Positions 1 to 12,501 of a stretch of DNA of 64,000 bases are shown piece by piece; position 1 is the first letter of the stretch, and every line of letters starts with the position of its first letter. The stretch is from Siphonodentalium dalli. Its lineage: Eukaryota; Mollusca; Scaphopoda; Gadilida; Siphonodentaliidae. The DNA is taken from positions 21,130,134 through 21,194,133 of the forward strand of contig CP136065.1 of assembly GCA_032622095.1 (NCBI GenBank), in the 5' to 3' direction. The notes beneath the pieces were generated by a model. It was not told the DNA's origin and searched no databases. It worked only from the letters and a program-made list of their open reading frames with translations. The position numbers were made by a program, and so were the translations under genes.

Positions 1-110
1 CTTTTTACCATTTTTTCTTACATTCTTTAACAATTTTATAATTTTTTCTTACATTTTTTAACAATTTTTATAATATTTTCCTACATTCTTTGACAATTTT
101 ATCATTTTTA
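1..110. repeat. AT-rich short tandem repeat
   Basis: About three imperfect copies of a 36-38 bp T-rich unit (TTCTTACATTCTTTAACAAT) run from the window edge. No coding content. Confidence 0.7.
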
Positions 111-121
111 ATATGTGTTAA

Positions 122-190
122 GCCAATGCATTCTCTTATATATGCGAGGCGACCTATGGTCGACTCGCATATATACGAGAATGCATTGGC
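122..190. repeat. Perfect-arm palindrome
   Basis: The left arm starts GCCAATGCATTCTC and the right arm ends GAATGCATTGGC; about 27-base arms surround a short GC-richer centre. A half-copy of the same arm occurs near 16,323-16,350, so this is a dispersed fold-back sequence. Confidence 0.75.
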
Positions 191-2105
191 ACAGGGCAGT
201 TCTGTTGGGTAAAGGGTTAATGATACAGACATTCCAACTTTGCATAAAATGAAAGTGTCAAAGACACTGTAGCTCAACTTGAAAAGGGGATAATGTCATA
301 CTTTACAGTCAATGGAGCGATAAGGAATAGAGAAAGTTGAAATATTTAAGTAATACCGGAAGAGATATATATACATGTATATGAAAGTAAAATCTAAGAT
401 GGTTGCTGGCGGCTATGTTTTCCAACAATTCAAAAACATTTGATAGCTTTAGTCATGCAAAGAGTAGAATCCAAGATGGCCGCTGGCAGCCATGTTTTAA
501 TGCCGAATAACCCCAAAATGACTCGTTCCCATCTACATGTCAATGACAAAAGTCAAGACAAATTTCATAATGATCTGACCAAAGGTACGACCTGTAGCCC
601 GTGCCAAAGAATTTAGTCATGCAAAGAGTAAAATCCAAGATGGCTGCTGGCGGCCATGTTTTTTGGCCGAATGACCCCAAAATTACTTGTTCCCATCTAC
701 ATGTCAATATTAACATCCATTACAAATTTCATGATGATCAGATGAACAGTACGACCTGTAGCCCGTGCTAATGGATTGAATTTTGAAATCCAAGATGGCA
801 GCTGGCGGCCATGTTTTTTGTCCGAATGACCCCAAAATGACTCGTTCCCATCTATATTCCAATTTCAACAGCCATGGCAAATTTTATGATGATCAGACTA
901 AAGGTACGACCTGTAGCCCGTGCTAAAGGATTTAGTCATACAAAGAGTAAAATCTAAGATGGGTGCCGGCGGCCATGTTTTTTGGCCGAATGACCCCAAA
1001 ATTACTCGTTCCCATCTACAAGTCAATATTAACACCCACGAAAAATGTTATGATGATCAGATTAACACTACGACCTGTAGCCCGTGCTAATGGATTGAAT
1101 TTTGAAATCCAAGATGGCCACTGGTGGCCATGTTTTTTTTTCGAATGACCCCAAAATGACTCGTTCCCATCTACATTCCAATTTCAACAGCCATGACAAA
1201 TTTTATGATGATCAGACTAAGGTACGACCTGTAGCCTGTGCTAAAGGATTTAGTCATACAAAGAGTAAAATCCAAGATGGCTGCTGGCGGCCATGTTTTT
1301 TGGCCAAATGGCCCCAAAATGACTCGTTCCCATTTAGATGTCATTGTTAACATCCTTGACAAATTTCATGATGATCTGACCAAAGGTACAACCTGTAGCC
1401 CGTGCTAAAGGATTTAGTCATGCAAAGAGTAAAATCTAAGATGACTGCCAGCGGCCATGTTTTTTGGCCGAATGACCCCAAAATTAATCGTTCCCATCTA
1501 CATGTATATTAATATTAACATCCATTAACATCCATGACAAATTTCATGATGATCAGACGAACAGTACGACCTGTAGCCCGTGCTAATGAATTGAATTTTG
1601 AAATCAAAGATGGCCGCTGGCGGCCATGTTTTTCGGCCGAATGACCCCAAAAGGACTCGTTCCCATCTACATGTCATTGTTAACATCCATGACAAATTTT
1701 ATGATGTTCAGACTAAAGATACGACCTGTAGCCTGTGCTAAAGGATTTAGTCATACAAAGAGTAAAATCCAAGATGGCTGCTGCGGCCATGTTTTTTGGC
1801 TGAATGACCCCAAAATTAATCGTTCCCATCTACATGTCAATATTAACATCCATGACAAATTTCATGATGATCAGACGAACAGTACGACCTGTAACCCGTG
1901 CTAATGGATTGAATTTTGAAATCAAAGATGGCCGCTGGTGGCCATGTTTTTCATCCGAATGACCCCAAAATGACTCGTTCCCATCTACATGTCATTATTA
2001 ACATTCATGACAAATTTTATGATGATCAGACTAAAGGTACGACCTGTAGCCCGTGCTAAAGGATTTAGTCATACAAAGAGTAAAATCCAAGATGGCTGCA
2101 GGCGA

Positions 2106-2970
2106 AAGAAATTAGTAAATCAGATGTCTGGGCACATTTCAAAGAGAAATTGGCAGAATGCAAACTCTGAGAACCAACCCTATTTACATACGCTCGGTCT
2201 ATACTTCTAACATTACTGAGTTTGAGTAATCTCAGTCGATGAAGTTCAAATGAACTCGAATCAAAATGGTGTTCCCCTGCAGTCGAACTTATTTGCATCC
2301 TAATGACTAATTCTCAGCATTTGATTGTCTTCTAACAGAAAACAGTGTTATTAGCAGGTTTTCAGCTGTTTTTTTAAATTTTCATTTGTTAACTACATAA
2401 AGTTCACAAACTTCATAATTGTGTTTGTCGGTTGTCAGTCATCCTATCCATCTCAAATCGCCAAAGAACACCCAGCCGTTAGAATACATGTACCTGAGTC
2501 ACATGACTTAATAATCGGCCAGTCCCGCAATCACTATAATGGCAATACAAAACTGTCGATATTTGCATAACGTATATGAACATGTATATAGGTCACACAA
2601 TATTCTTCCCAAAATGAGAACGATAACAAGTCAGGTAACAGTCGCAACTGCAGTACAAATAGGTCAAGCATGACACGTCTATTTATAAACACTGCAAGTT
2701 TTAGTTCACTGTGTCATCTGCCAAGTTGTCAACACGTGGCTTTGTGACGTTCGTGTTCGGTGATTTACATTCGTTTAAAACAAGCTCTGTCTGTGTAAAC
2801 ATTACGCGAGTTTGCCATACAGTTAATAAATCAAATTGTGCTGATATATTGGTACAAATTATAGTATAAATAATCAGTATAAAGTCATAGGTTGAAAATA
2901 GCGGATAACCGGTTATGATCCGGTTACACGTCGTGGTTAACCGGCTACAAAAATAGGTCAACCGTTTCAG
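2106..2970. other. Unique spacer inside the tandem array
   Basis: About 860 bp without the monomer. No convincing exon, promoter or RNA gene seen; the 118-codon frame across its right edge is partly monomer sequence. Confidence 0.5.
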
Positions 2971-4101
2971 CACTACCGCTGGCGGCCATGTTTTTTGTCC
3001 TAATGACCCCAAAATGACTCGTTCCCATCTGCATTCCAATTTCAACAGCCATGACAAATTTTATGATGATCAGACTAAAGGTACGACCTGTAGCCCGTGC
3101 TAAAGGATTTAGTCATACAAAGAGTTAAATCCAAGATGGCTGCTGGCGGCCATGTTTTTTGGCCGAATGGCCCCAAAATGACTCGTTCCCATTTAGATGT
3201 CATTGTTAACATCCATTACAAATTTCATGATGATCTGACCAAAGGTACGACCTGTAGCCCGTGCTAAAGGATTTAGTCATGCAAAGAGTAAAATCTAAGA
3301 TGGCTGCCGGCGGCCATGTTTTTTGGCCGAATGACCCCAAAATGAATCGTTCCCATCTACATGTCAATATTAACATCCATGACAAATTTCATGATGATCA
3401 GATGAACAGTACGACCTGTAGCCCGTGCTAATTAATTGAATTTTGAAATGAAAGATGGCCGCTGGCGGTCATGTTTTTCGGCTGAATGACCCCAAAATGA
3501 CTCGTTCCCATCTACATGTCATTGTTAACATCCATGACAAATTTTATGATGATCAGACTAAAGGTACGACCAGTAGCCCGTGCTAAAGGATTTAGTCATA
3601 CAAAGAGTAAAATCCAAGATGGCTGCTGGCGGTCATGTTTTTTGGCCGAATGACCCAAAAATGACTAGTTCCTATCTACATGTCATTGTTAACATCCATG
3701 ACATTTTATGATGATCCAACCAAAGGTACGACCTGTAGCCTGTGTCAAAGGATTTAGTCATGCAAAGAGTAAAATCTAAGATGGCTGCCGGCGGCAATGT
3801 TTTTTGGCCGAATGACCCCAAAATGACTCGTTCCCATCTACATGTCAATATTAACATCCATGACAAATTTCATGACAATAAGACAAACAGTACGGCCTGT
3901 AGCCCGTGCTAATGGATTGAATTTTGAAATCCAAGATGGCCGCTGGTGGCCATGTTTTTTTCCGAATGACCCCAAAATGACTCGTTCCCATCCATGACAA
4001 ATTTCATAATAATCGGACCAAAGGTACGAACTGTAGCCCGTGCTAAAGGAAATTGTTGACGAATCACGCGCACACACGCGACAGATACCAAGCCATGGCA
4101 A

Positions 4102-4133
4102 TAGCTCAAACTTTACAAAGTAAAGTTGAGCTA
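4102..4133. repeat. Terminal hairpin of the composite element
   Basis: TAGCTCAAACTTTAC is followed by AAA and then by its reverse complement with one bulged base. The same hairpin closes the second copy at 35,505-35,533, so it marks a real element end. Confidence 0.75.
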
Positions 4134-6040
4134 ATAAACGAATGGGTGTGTAATAAATAAAAGATACACAAAAAGTATCAATGTTTTATTTGTTATTACT
4201 GAGGTTTACGTTTATCATATATTTCTGTGCGGTTTTGTCTCTTTCAAGGGGTTGGTCTCACTTTGCAGACATGCGGCAGGGGATTAAATGAAGGTGCGAT
4301 CGGCTGTGTTGTTACAACGCTGACAATTAGGCCGATCCAAGTTAAGTGTTGTGTCCAGGGCACATATATTGCATGAATCCGGTACACTTTTCCTCCAGAA
4401 GGCATTTATAACAGTGTTACAAATCTTACAATTGTTACCAACGTCATCATCGACCTCAATACACTGGCAGAACTCCAAGCGTGAAATTAAGAACCGTTTG
4501 TCATTTTGTCTCGATCGGTGCATCTTCTATATCCATGCATTCATTCAGAACGATAGCCACAGTTGTTTTTTTTAATATTTATCGATATGGGTTTTTAATG
4601 GTGGCGTCCCATTCCAGTCTCAAACAAAATGCATAACGAGAGACCGATCGCAATCAGCAGATGTTTAACCCATACCTAGGCGATAGCGATTAGCTATAAC
4701 TGATAATTTGTCTAAGATATGATCACAGGAATCCATATATCAGTACCCAACTTGAAATCAAAAGCTCAAATAATTTGTCTTCAGAAGGGTTTAAAGTATT
4801 TGGGGTGGGGGAGGAGTAGTTTTAAATCTTATAACTATGTCCCTATTCACCCAAGGACCTCTCACTGTGAGATCCAACGGTTTAGCGATTTTGGAGGATA
4901 TGTTTAGGAGTTAAGTTAATTCATTGGAAACAAAAGTGATAAACCATTATCTCTGCCACTTTTGACTTGCCAGATATTCAAAATTCATTCACTTCTAAAG
5001 AGAAATTATAATTTGTTGACAAGCCAGACTGCTTAAAGTCATTAGCTTCACTCCCGGTGGGTATATATTTCATGTCAGACAGAACTGTATCCGATATACC
5101 ATAAGAAAGGTCATACAAAACTAGAAATAAAACCCCAAGGTTGCATATTATTGATGCGGTATTCGCCCCGTATTAAATTGTTGAAAACTGCGGTCAGAGT
5201 AAGAAATCTTCTCAGATACAACCACATTTTCGGCGCGAATCATCGCGTGGAGGTCATGGAATTATATTCGGAAGAAATCGGAACCGCCCGAAAAACGACG
5301 ATCGGCTGGCACGCACGGTTAAGAGAACAGCCAAAACAATAGCCGACATGTCGATAACCGAAAGTAGATTCAACAAAACACAAACTAGATAATGTGATTA
5401 TGTCTTGATTTTTGCATCGATATCTCATGTTTTCTAATTGAAATGTCGAGAATTAATTGGCAACTAACAAAGTGTACACACTGTGTATATGTTATATATG
5501 GATTGTTTGCAAATTTAGGCGTGAATGGGTATTCGTGCACAGCATGCAAAATACGATTGGCACACATCCGAACCGATCAGCTGATCCAGGTCGTCATGCT
5601 TCTCATCGATTGAAAATAAACAAATCGGGGAATTCCTGCCCTTCTTATCAAACGTCAACACATTTGGTCGAATTTAAGATGAAGTTATCTGCAATGGCAT
5701 TATTGACTTATGTAAATGGAAATTATTAGCAATATTTCAAACGCAGAGAGTGCATGAACCACCGATCGATCTATAAATTATAATAGCCCAATCGGGCTGA
5801 ACTAGATCGATTGGTCTTCCTGGCATAGTGGTTGCTGCTGTAAGAGAGGGAACTCTAAATTTCTTAAATATTAAAATTTTGTTTGTTTTCAGATTTGTAC
5901 AAGTTTATAATGAATATTACTAGTAAAAAAATATACCATTGTCTTTCATTAGTTTCAAAATAAATGAGAATGTTTTTTAATTGGTAGAAACAGCTGGTCG
6001 AAAGAACAATTTAGAGTACTCCCCTTATCCCAGATTCACT
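4134..6040. other. Intergenic or intronic, no gene seen
   Basis: No exon-like frame or RNA gene recognised. About 4,637-4,695 (GAGAGACCGATCGCAATC and following) is related to 16,150-16,200, so part of it is a dispersed repeat. Confidence 0.4.
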
Positions 6041-8230
6041 TTATAGTAGCTAATTACACTTAAGCATAAATTATTTATGCTTAAGCATAATTAACTTACG
6101 ATCAGCGTAATACATTTGAATTACGCTTGAGTGTAATTGGGTTCATCAGCTATCTCACCTCTATGGGAGGAAGCCAAATTAACATTTAATAAATAATTGA
6201 GCTAAAGCCCCCCCCCCCCCAATCAAGGAATCTCTAATTACACTTAAGTGCAATAAGAATATTTCTTATCGCGCTTAAGTGCAATAAGAAGATTCCTTAT
6301 TGCGCTTAGAGATTCCTTATTTCGCTTAAGTGCAATACGATATTCCTTTTTGTGCTTAAGTGCAATAAGATATTCCTTATTGTGCTAAGCGCAATTAGAT
6401 ATTTCCTTATTGAACTTAATCGCAATTATATCTTCCCTTATTATATCGCTTAAGCTCAATTATATCGCTTAAGCTCTATTATTTATTAAATGTTAATTTG
6501 GCTCCCCATATACCTCATGTATATTGGTATAACCTGATGTAGGTTACTGGCATTAGTAATGCGGTTGCATCCATTTCAGCTTGAGGGGAGTTCAATGAGA
6601 GTGTATATGAATTACGTTTAAGCGTACTTCATTTACGCTTAAGCGCGGAACTCATTTACACTTAAGCATAATTAATATGAATAATGCTTAAGCAAATACC
6701 TAACTCCAACTGATTTCCTCTGTCTGAATAATTGAGTCCATCTCATAGTATATGGGGGAGTCTAAACCGATGTTTGATTGATGTCTTATTGCCAGAGTAA
6801 ATTTGAGTTTAGAGGACATCGCATGGGAGACAGCCTTTTCAAATATATTATTTATTAGTGTAAATCAATTGCGCTTAAGCGCAAAAAATATGTGTCTAAT
6901 AATATATTTGCGCTTTAGCATAAAATTGCCATAAATGTGATCTATTATATGGGAGGCCCTTTTCACATTTATTATTTATTTACGCTTATTAAAGCGCAAA
7001 TAACCTCTATCATTTGCAATTAAGCAAATAGATCATATTTGCGCTTAAGCGCAAATCATTTGCACTTAAGCGCAAATAAAAATCAATATGCAATGATCCC
7101 CCCTGAATTAATTTTACATGGCACAGGCCTAAACACATCACTAAAGTTGATATAGCCCCACCATATGAGGGAAACAATCCCCCAGAAACCCCAAGATCTG
7201 TTTTATGACCATGGAAATGATATAGATCTGTGTAGGATATGTCTCTTTTATAAAATATACTATATCTCTGGGATGGCGACACAATTCTTGGGGACAGGGA
7301 TGCTGATATTATGAAAATAGGGGTTTTTCCCCAACTTCAAGTCAATGAGTACACCATATGAGGGAAGCAAACCCCAGTAACCCCTAATTCCCTATTTATG
7401 GCCATGGAAATGGTATATATCTGTGCAGGAGATAATAAAATATACATGAGCTCTGGGAGTGAGGCACCAAATCTTGGGACACCAGGGACAGAGATGCTGA
7501 TATGCATATGGAAATATGTTTTTTCTTCAACTTCGAGTCTGTATGGGGCTATTACTATGGGCCCATGCTAATATAATATGAGATGGACTCAATCATTCAC
7601 ATCAGAGGGATGTAATGGAGTGTTAGGTATTTGCGCTTAAGCGCAAATAAATTGATAGACACATATTTGTGCTTAAGCGCAAATGATTTACGCTTAAGCA
7701 CAAATATTTGCGCTTAATGATTTATGCTTAAGCACAAATATTTGCGCTTAAGCGCAAATAAATAATAAATGTGAAAAGGGCCTCCCATACTATTTCCGCT
7801 AAAGCGCATATGATTTGTATTTAAGTATAAATGATTTGCTCTTAAGTGCAAATGATTTACACTTAAGCGTAAATGATTTGCGATTAAGCAGAATCAGAAT
7901 AAATGTGAAAACGGCTTCACGTATAATCGCTTAAGCATAATTCATTTATGATTAAGTGTAATTAATCTATCAATGAAAATAAATGACCAGTGAGCTTAAG
8001 CGTAAATCAATTACGCTTAAGCACACTTTAATCAATTACGCTTAAGCACACTAGTCATAATTCTATTACTCATAGGAGTAATGCTTTATCTACATCATAC
8101 GGTTAAGCGTAAGTGAAGTACGCTTTATATGTGTGCATTACACCTGAGTGTAATACATTACGCTTAATTGTAATTCACTTACGCTAATGTGCAATTAGCT
8201 AATACATGTGAAAAAGGCTTTCCATTATAG
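6040..8230. repeat. Cluster of CTTAAG-centred palindromes in nested inverted repeats
   Basis: Roughly 40 copies of a 14-20 bp palindrome of the type TTGCGCTTAAGCGCAAAT are spread over 2.2 kb, with variants in the outer bases but a nearly constant CTTAAG core. Longer inverted pairs enclose them: about 6,163-6,207 with 6,467-6,508; 6,690-6,760 with 7,565-7,640; 6,950-6,992 with 7,750-7,792. The centre (about 7,155-7,545) is two direct copies of a ~190-bp sequence. A related margin (AAATGTGAAAACGGACTCCC) is seen near 24,430. No coding potential. Confidence 0.8.
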
Positions 8231-9779
8231 TTATCATCCATCAGAATGAATAGTGCTTACTAAAGCTTGACAACAGAATTTGCCATTAAAAACATTTCAT
8301 GGCCAATGAGCTAACAAATGTTCTGTACTGGCATATTGAATACCAATTATTTGTACTATTGTACAGGTATAATGTAATTAAACAGTTTTGAGTTACAAAA
8401 GTAAGACAACTCTTTCTGCACGGTACTGTGCTTGCGGCCAGATTGATGTAAAAATTCGGTCAATGCGCTTACAATTTTCTATAAATAGTAACATTTTGGA
8501 ATTATTACCTCTCGATCACTGTTCGATTATAATCTTTGCCACTAACTCGGCCAATGTTCTTCCGTTTGTGATTTCACGCAACAATTCCCTTTCTATTCCT
8601 TCCCTGTCGAATTGACTACCGATTGCGATGTCAATTTGTTTTTCGCTTTAATATTCTGATGTGCATGACGCTATTCCAGCGAACGGTCATCCTCCCTAGA
8701 AGCCATTTCTGAGAACGAAACCCGATTCAATCCCAATCGAGTCGGAAGTGCTCGGGCATTTCCGTGACTGCACAAGACAACGCATCGGTTTGTATTTTCG
8801 TGTTATTATGGTGAGATTAATCGGGACGATTGATGAATATAAATAGTTAGCCGAATGGCCGTATAATGTGTACAAACTGACTTCAGGATGGGGGATTTCG
8901 TGTATCTGAGTTATTTTATTCACTCTTCCCACAGAATGACGCAGGGAACTCAATTGTGAGGTTCAATTTACGTTTCACATCACTTTAAAACAATATACAT
9001 GTATGGGATTCCATCTCATATTTAAATTGTACTTTAATTTACCCCCCCCCCCCCATTCTCCCCAGTTGTTATTTGTTTATCAAACATGGACAGATAAGAT
9101 CAGATCTGACATGTGTATTAAATAAGGAATGCTTATATTGTCAAGTACATGCAAGATTAAGTGTTTCATAACAGGGGTGTATGGTTTTCAAAAATATATG
9201 TAGTTTATACAAAACAAAAGTGTTATCTATATAATGTTATACAGACATTATATGATGAGGATGCTGGTCCCTATGACCCCTAAATCGAAACAGATTACCA
9301 TAGTTCATATAAAAGAAAGTAAGTAGCCCTCAATAAAATGGCTTCACACATTACAATGTTTTACAAGTAGCTTGGACACTAAAATCCATAAACTTCAATG
9401 TTAATCTTCTAAGCTCTCTGTGGCCCCTAAATTTAATCAACCATAACAATATGAACAAAAGGTAAAATATGGTTCCTAGAAATATTAACAACATCTACCA
9501 TCTTGATTTTCAAAACAAGGCATCACCTGCAATAGTCATGTAGATTTATCTGCCTGTTACCCATTGCATAGATAAATCATATTTTGGCTATCAGCCATTA
9601 TTTTAATTTCAAATTGAATGCATGTGTCTGAAGAGTTAATATATTTTTCAAAAATCAATTAATCAGTCAATATCAAAATTGATAGAAGTGAATAGTGTGC
9701 AAAGATAACCATAGATAAGAAATATGAGGAAGAGTCCATGTACATTATAGCATGTGTCTATGGGAAAAAAGGGTTATAA
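8231..9779. other. No gene seen
   Basis: AT-rich, with a poly-C run near 9,043-9,055. Short frames here show no domain or splice context that I recognise. Confidence 0.4.
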
Positions 9780-10010
9780 GTCCTTTAAAATAAATCGGAT
9801 CAAACCCATATTCGAACTCTATCTGCATTTGGGCTGAGAAACTCACATACCAAATTTGGTTCCGATCAGATAGAAAATGTTTCAGTTATCGCATTTAATA
9901 TGCGTAAAGTGTCTACGGACAGACAAACAGACAGACAGACAGATGAACGACGAGTGGTCAATCCGGACGTTGACACTATGTTTACCATACTATGGTATCG
10001 CTAAACATAA
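9780..10010. repeat. Dispersed repeat copy with GACA microsatellite
   Basis: Contains AAACCCATATTCGAACTC and AACTCACATACCAAATTTGG, both shared with the tandem sub-repeats at 27,180-27,760, followed by a GACA run. The rest, to 10,774, shows no gene apart from the exon described next. Confidence 0.6.
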
Positions 10011-10774
10011 AACGGTGCGTTATCTTTAACATCTTCTATAGGTGCAGTTTGCATAGTAGCCAATAATCATTGCTGAAACAACAAGAACAAAATCTGCAGA
10101 ATTGGGCATATACCGGTTGACAATATTAGCGATGCTTGGTTCACCACACTCGACGAGCGGGAAATATCACTGACCAACGACCAACAAGTCGACCCTAGGG
10201 TGACGCGTGCAGTTTACAGACTATATGGCAACCTTGTGTTTATACCTCATGTTCTTGTTTGATATATTAGCATGTATATTTTATCCATAACTAATAAGCA
10301 TTCATAAAGCAAACACAAACTTCCGCTCTGTCGCATAATCAAAACGGCTACCAGAAAGAAAAAAAAATCCAATCAAACCAACTAGGAAAGGCCTAAGTAG
10401 TCATTAATAGGATTATTCACACCTCTATCACAACCTACCGAAAACAATAGGTGTCTGCAAAACGGGACGATCCACTTTCAAGGTGACTGCAAATTACTTA
10501 TGTATTTAATAATCATACGCATTTTGTGTATCGAGATATTCATTATTTGAACACCCATATCGATACCATTTGAACTCCCATATCGATGATCGTATCATAG
10601 TCATATCGAGGACACATTGATACATCTAAGTATCATTACACTCCTACATATACCAAGTTTTGAGTAAGTTATCATCCGGAAACCCAAAATTTTGACCGAC
10701 AGATGGAGAGACTGATTACATAAACGACATGTTTTTCAACAGGCATACCAGTATAAAAATAGATTATAACGAAC

Positions 10775-10896
10775 CCGCCATTGTCTCTCCCGAGCCTCCT
10801 TTTCAGCTTGATTTTTCAAATCATCTGCATCTGTGAAGTGACGTCTCTGTCCCTTGTAATTTTTCTTGTTTCCTCTACCTCCTCCTCCTCCTCCTC
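10775..10896 (-). CDS. PDAP1: PDAP1 (HASPP28) exon, N-terminal part
   Basis: On the minus strand an acceptor (CCCAG at 10,897-10,901) is followed by an open exon encoding a glycine run and then a basic stretch containing KGQRRHFTDADDL and KEAREROQ-like text ending in RERQWR. PDAP1 proteins (28-kDa heat- and acid-stable phosphoprotein) start MPRG/MPKG, then a basic KGR-R-(H/Q)-(F/Y)-T segment and an acidic/basic helix, which this matches in order. The first two exon bases (GA) would complete an Arg codon, fitting an upstream exon ending in ATG-CCN-A/C. I could not find that exon or any downstream exon here. The donor after TGGCGG (GTTCGT) is weak, so the exon end is uncertain. The gene is split by long repeat-filled introns. 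Confidence 0.7.
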
Positions 10897-10932
10897 CTGG
10901 GAATCAAGAATTATTAATTATTTGAATTAGTG

Positions 10933-11186
10933 TAAGCCTTAAAATAGTGTGTCTGTCATTTGCAGAATGAGGTCCCCAGAGGGTGAATTTAGTGATGCTA
11001 CCCCGCATAGCGGGCTAGCATCACCAAATTCACCCTCTGGGGACCTCATTCTGCTGAGGTGTAAGCAGAATGAGGTCCCCAGAGGGTGAATTTGGTGATG
11101 CTAGCCCGCTATGCGGGGTAGCATCACTAAGTTCACCCTCTGGGGACCTCATTCTGCAAATGACAGACACACTATTTCAAGGCTTG
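10933..11186. mobile_element. hAT-like MITE, double stem-loop form
   Basis: 254 bp. Outer inverted ends (AAGCCTTAAAATAGTGTGTC and its complement) enclose two successive palindromes, each made of GCAGAATGAGGTCCCCAGAG with its complement. Nearly identical to the copy at 15,155-15,408, but without a clear target duplication. Confidence 0.85.
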
Positions 11187-12312
11187 ATCCTAGTATGAAA
11201 ATTCCATCATTATTTTTGTTTTCCTGAGATCTGAATTTGTTCAAATTTTGAAGAGGAAATAAACTCATTCAGGCCTAGTATTCTAATAAACTCATTCAGG
11301 CCTAGTATACTAACAAATTCAGGAGTACAAAAGAAAGCCCTCCTCAAATTATGTGCAATTAACCTCTAGTTATGCCTGGAAATAGTGTGCTGACATTTGG
11401 CTAGCATCTGGGGACCTCATTCTGCTTAGCCCTCATCTACTGGGAAGTATCTATAGTCTCAAATTAACATTGTTCTTAGTTACATTTTCTATATCCTTTT
11501 TTCTATTTCCCCAAATTTGCATAAGTTAAATGCATAATCGAGGTGACTACATGTATACTGACTAATGGTGAACATCACCAAGTTCAACTGGGAAACTACA
11601 ATCTTATCCTAAGACTCCCATAGCAGTTGAGGCCTAAGCAGAATTAGGCTCCCAGAGGGCGATTTGGTGACGCCAGACCGCCATGAGTCAGGACGATTCA
11701 GGACCGCTCTTAGGGCTTCACAATTCAAAAATTTTCCCGGGGGTGACCCCCATATCCACACCATCCTCAGGCCTACAGCCTTTGGGATATGCCTTTGGCA
11801 TATCGTGCTGGAACTCATGCCCCCCTAATTATACATGTGCCCCTCCTTCACTAGGTTGCTAGCTACACGCCTGCTTGGAGTGCCAAAATAACACGAAATT
11901 AAAGATATAAAATAGACTAATGCCAATATACATCCATTTGAACTTAGTAGATATGGCTTATGCCATCTAAGTTCCATCGCTGGTTCTGAACGCTATGAGC
12001 ACAGGGCACAATTTAAGCGGTATCGCATCGCTATATGCGATACAATATACCCAGTTTGACAACACAATATCAGCCTGCTTCTCGCGAATTACGATACATG
12101 ATGTTTGCATGCAAAACCCACGATCCGGTCCACAACATTGCCTTGCAGAATACAGATCGTAACAGATTGAGGTGACGTGAGGTCAATATAATTTACAACG
12201 CAAGAGGTATAACTCTATTATTTGACATGGTGCGTATTCATGCACATCGAGCGTGACCATGCTACATGTATATTAAATCTATTCTGATTGGGTGGTCGTT
12301 TGTTGAGAACCA
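11187..12312. repeat. Degraded relative of the MITE family; otherwise no gene
   Basis: About 11,373-11,690 carries TGGGGACCTCATTCTGC and, further on, CTCCCAGAGGGCGATTTGG, separated by ~230 bp of AT-rich sequence resembling the interior of the element at 25,783-26,974. The remainder shows nothing coding. Confidence 0.5.
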
Positions 12313-12501
12313 ATGAAATCAGTTGTAACAAATGTTGTTAATGGGACCATATGGTATTCTGTTTACAATAAAAAGATGTCTTCTAGCAGTGTTACTGCCG
12401 TAAAAATAAAAACTGTTCAATCATGGCAGAATGACTTCCCATGGCTTAATTACAAAACTGACAATGAAAAAAATGCGTCTTCAACTGTTTACGTGCATTA
12501 A
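12313..12501 (+). pseudogene. Possible transposase-derived zinc-finger N-terminal fragment
   Basis: A 62-codon frame contains VQSWQNDFPWLNY followed by a charged stretch and VYVH just before the stop. This resembles the W-x(n)-FPWL-x-Y region ahead of the first Cys in TTF/hAT-derived zinc-finger proteins, but the expected Cys-x2-Cys is missing because the frame ends. A CCAAT-like inverted pair (about 12,285-12,312) sits just upstream. It could also be chance; the match is short. Confidence 0.25.

Larger units (their letters stand above)
270..4133. repeat. Composite element with ~165-bp tandem monomers of two types
   Basis: The body is about 17 monomers of 155-170 bp recognised by the shared block ACGACCTGTAGCCCGTGC. 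Type A monomers continue with CTAAAGGATTTAGTCAT; type B monomers continue with CTAATGGATTGAATTTTG. The order is mixed but often A-B-A-B. A non-repeat spacer (about 2,106-2,970) splits the array in two. The left margin carries TAGCTCAACTT (270-280) and the right margin AAGTTGAGCTA (4,123-4,133), as short inverted ends. Open frames of 60-118 codons inside it are by-products of the repeat. Confidence 0.85.

Noticed and set aside
4102-4133. Hairpin as a Helitron 3' end
   Set aside because: The CTAA overlaps the hairpin itself and is not ~10 bases beyond it; there is no matching 5' TC end.
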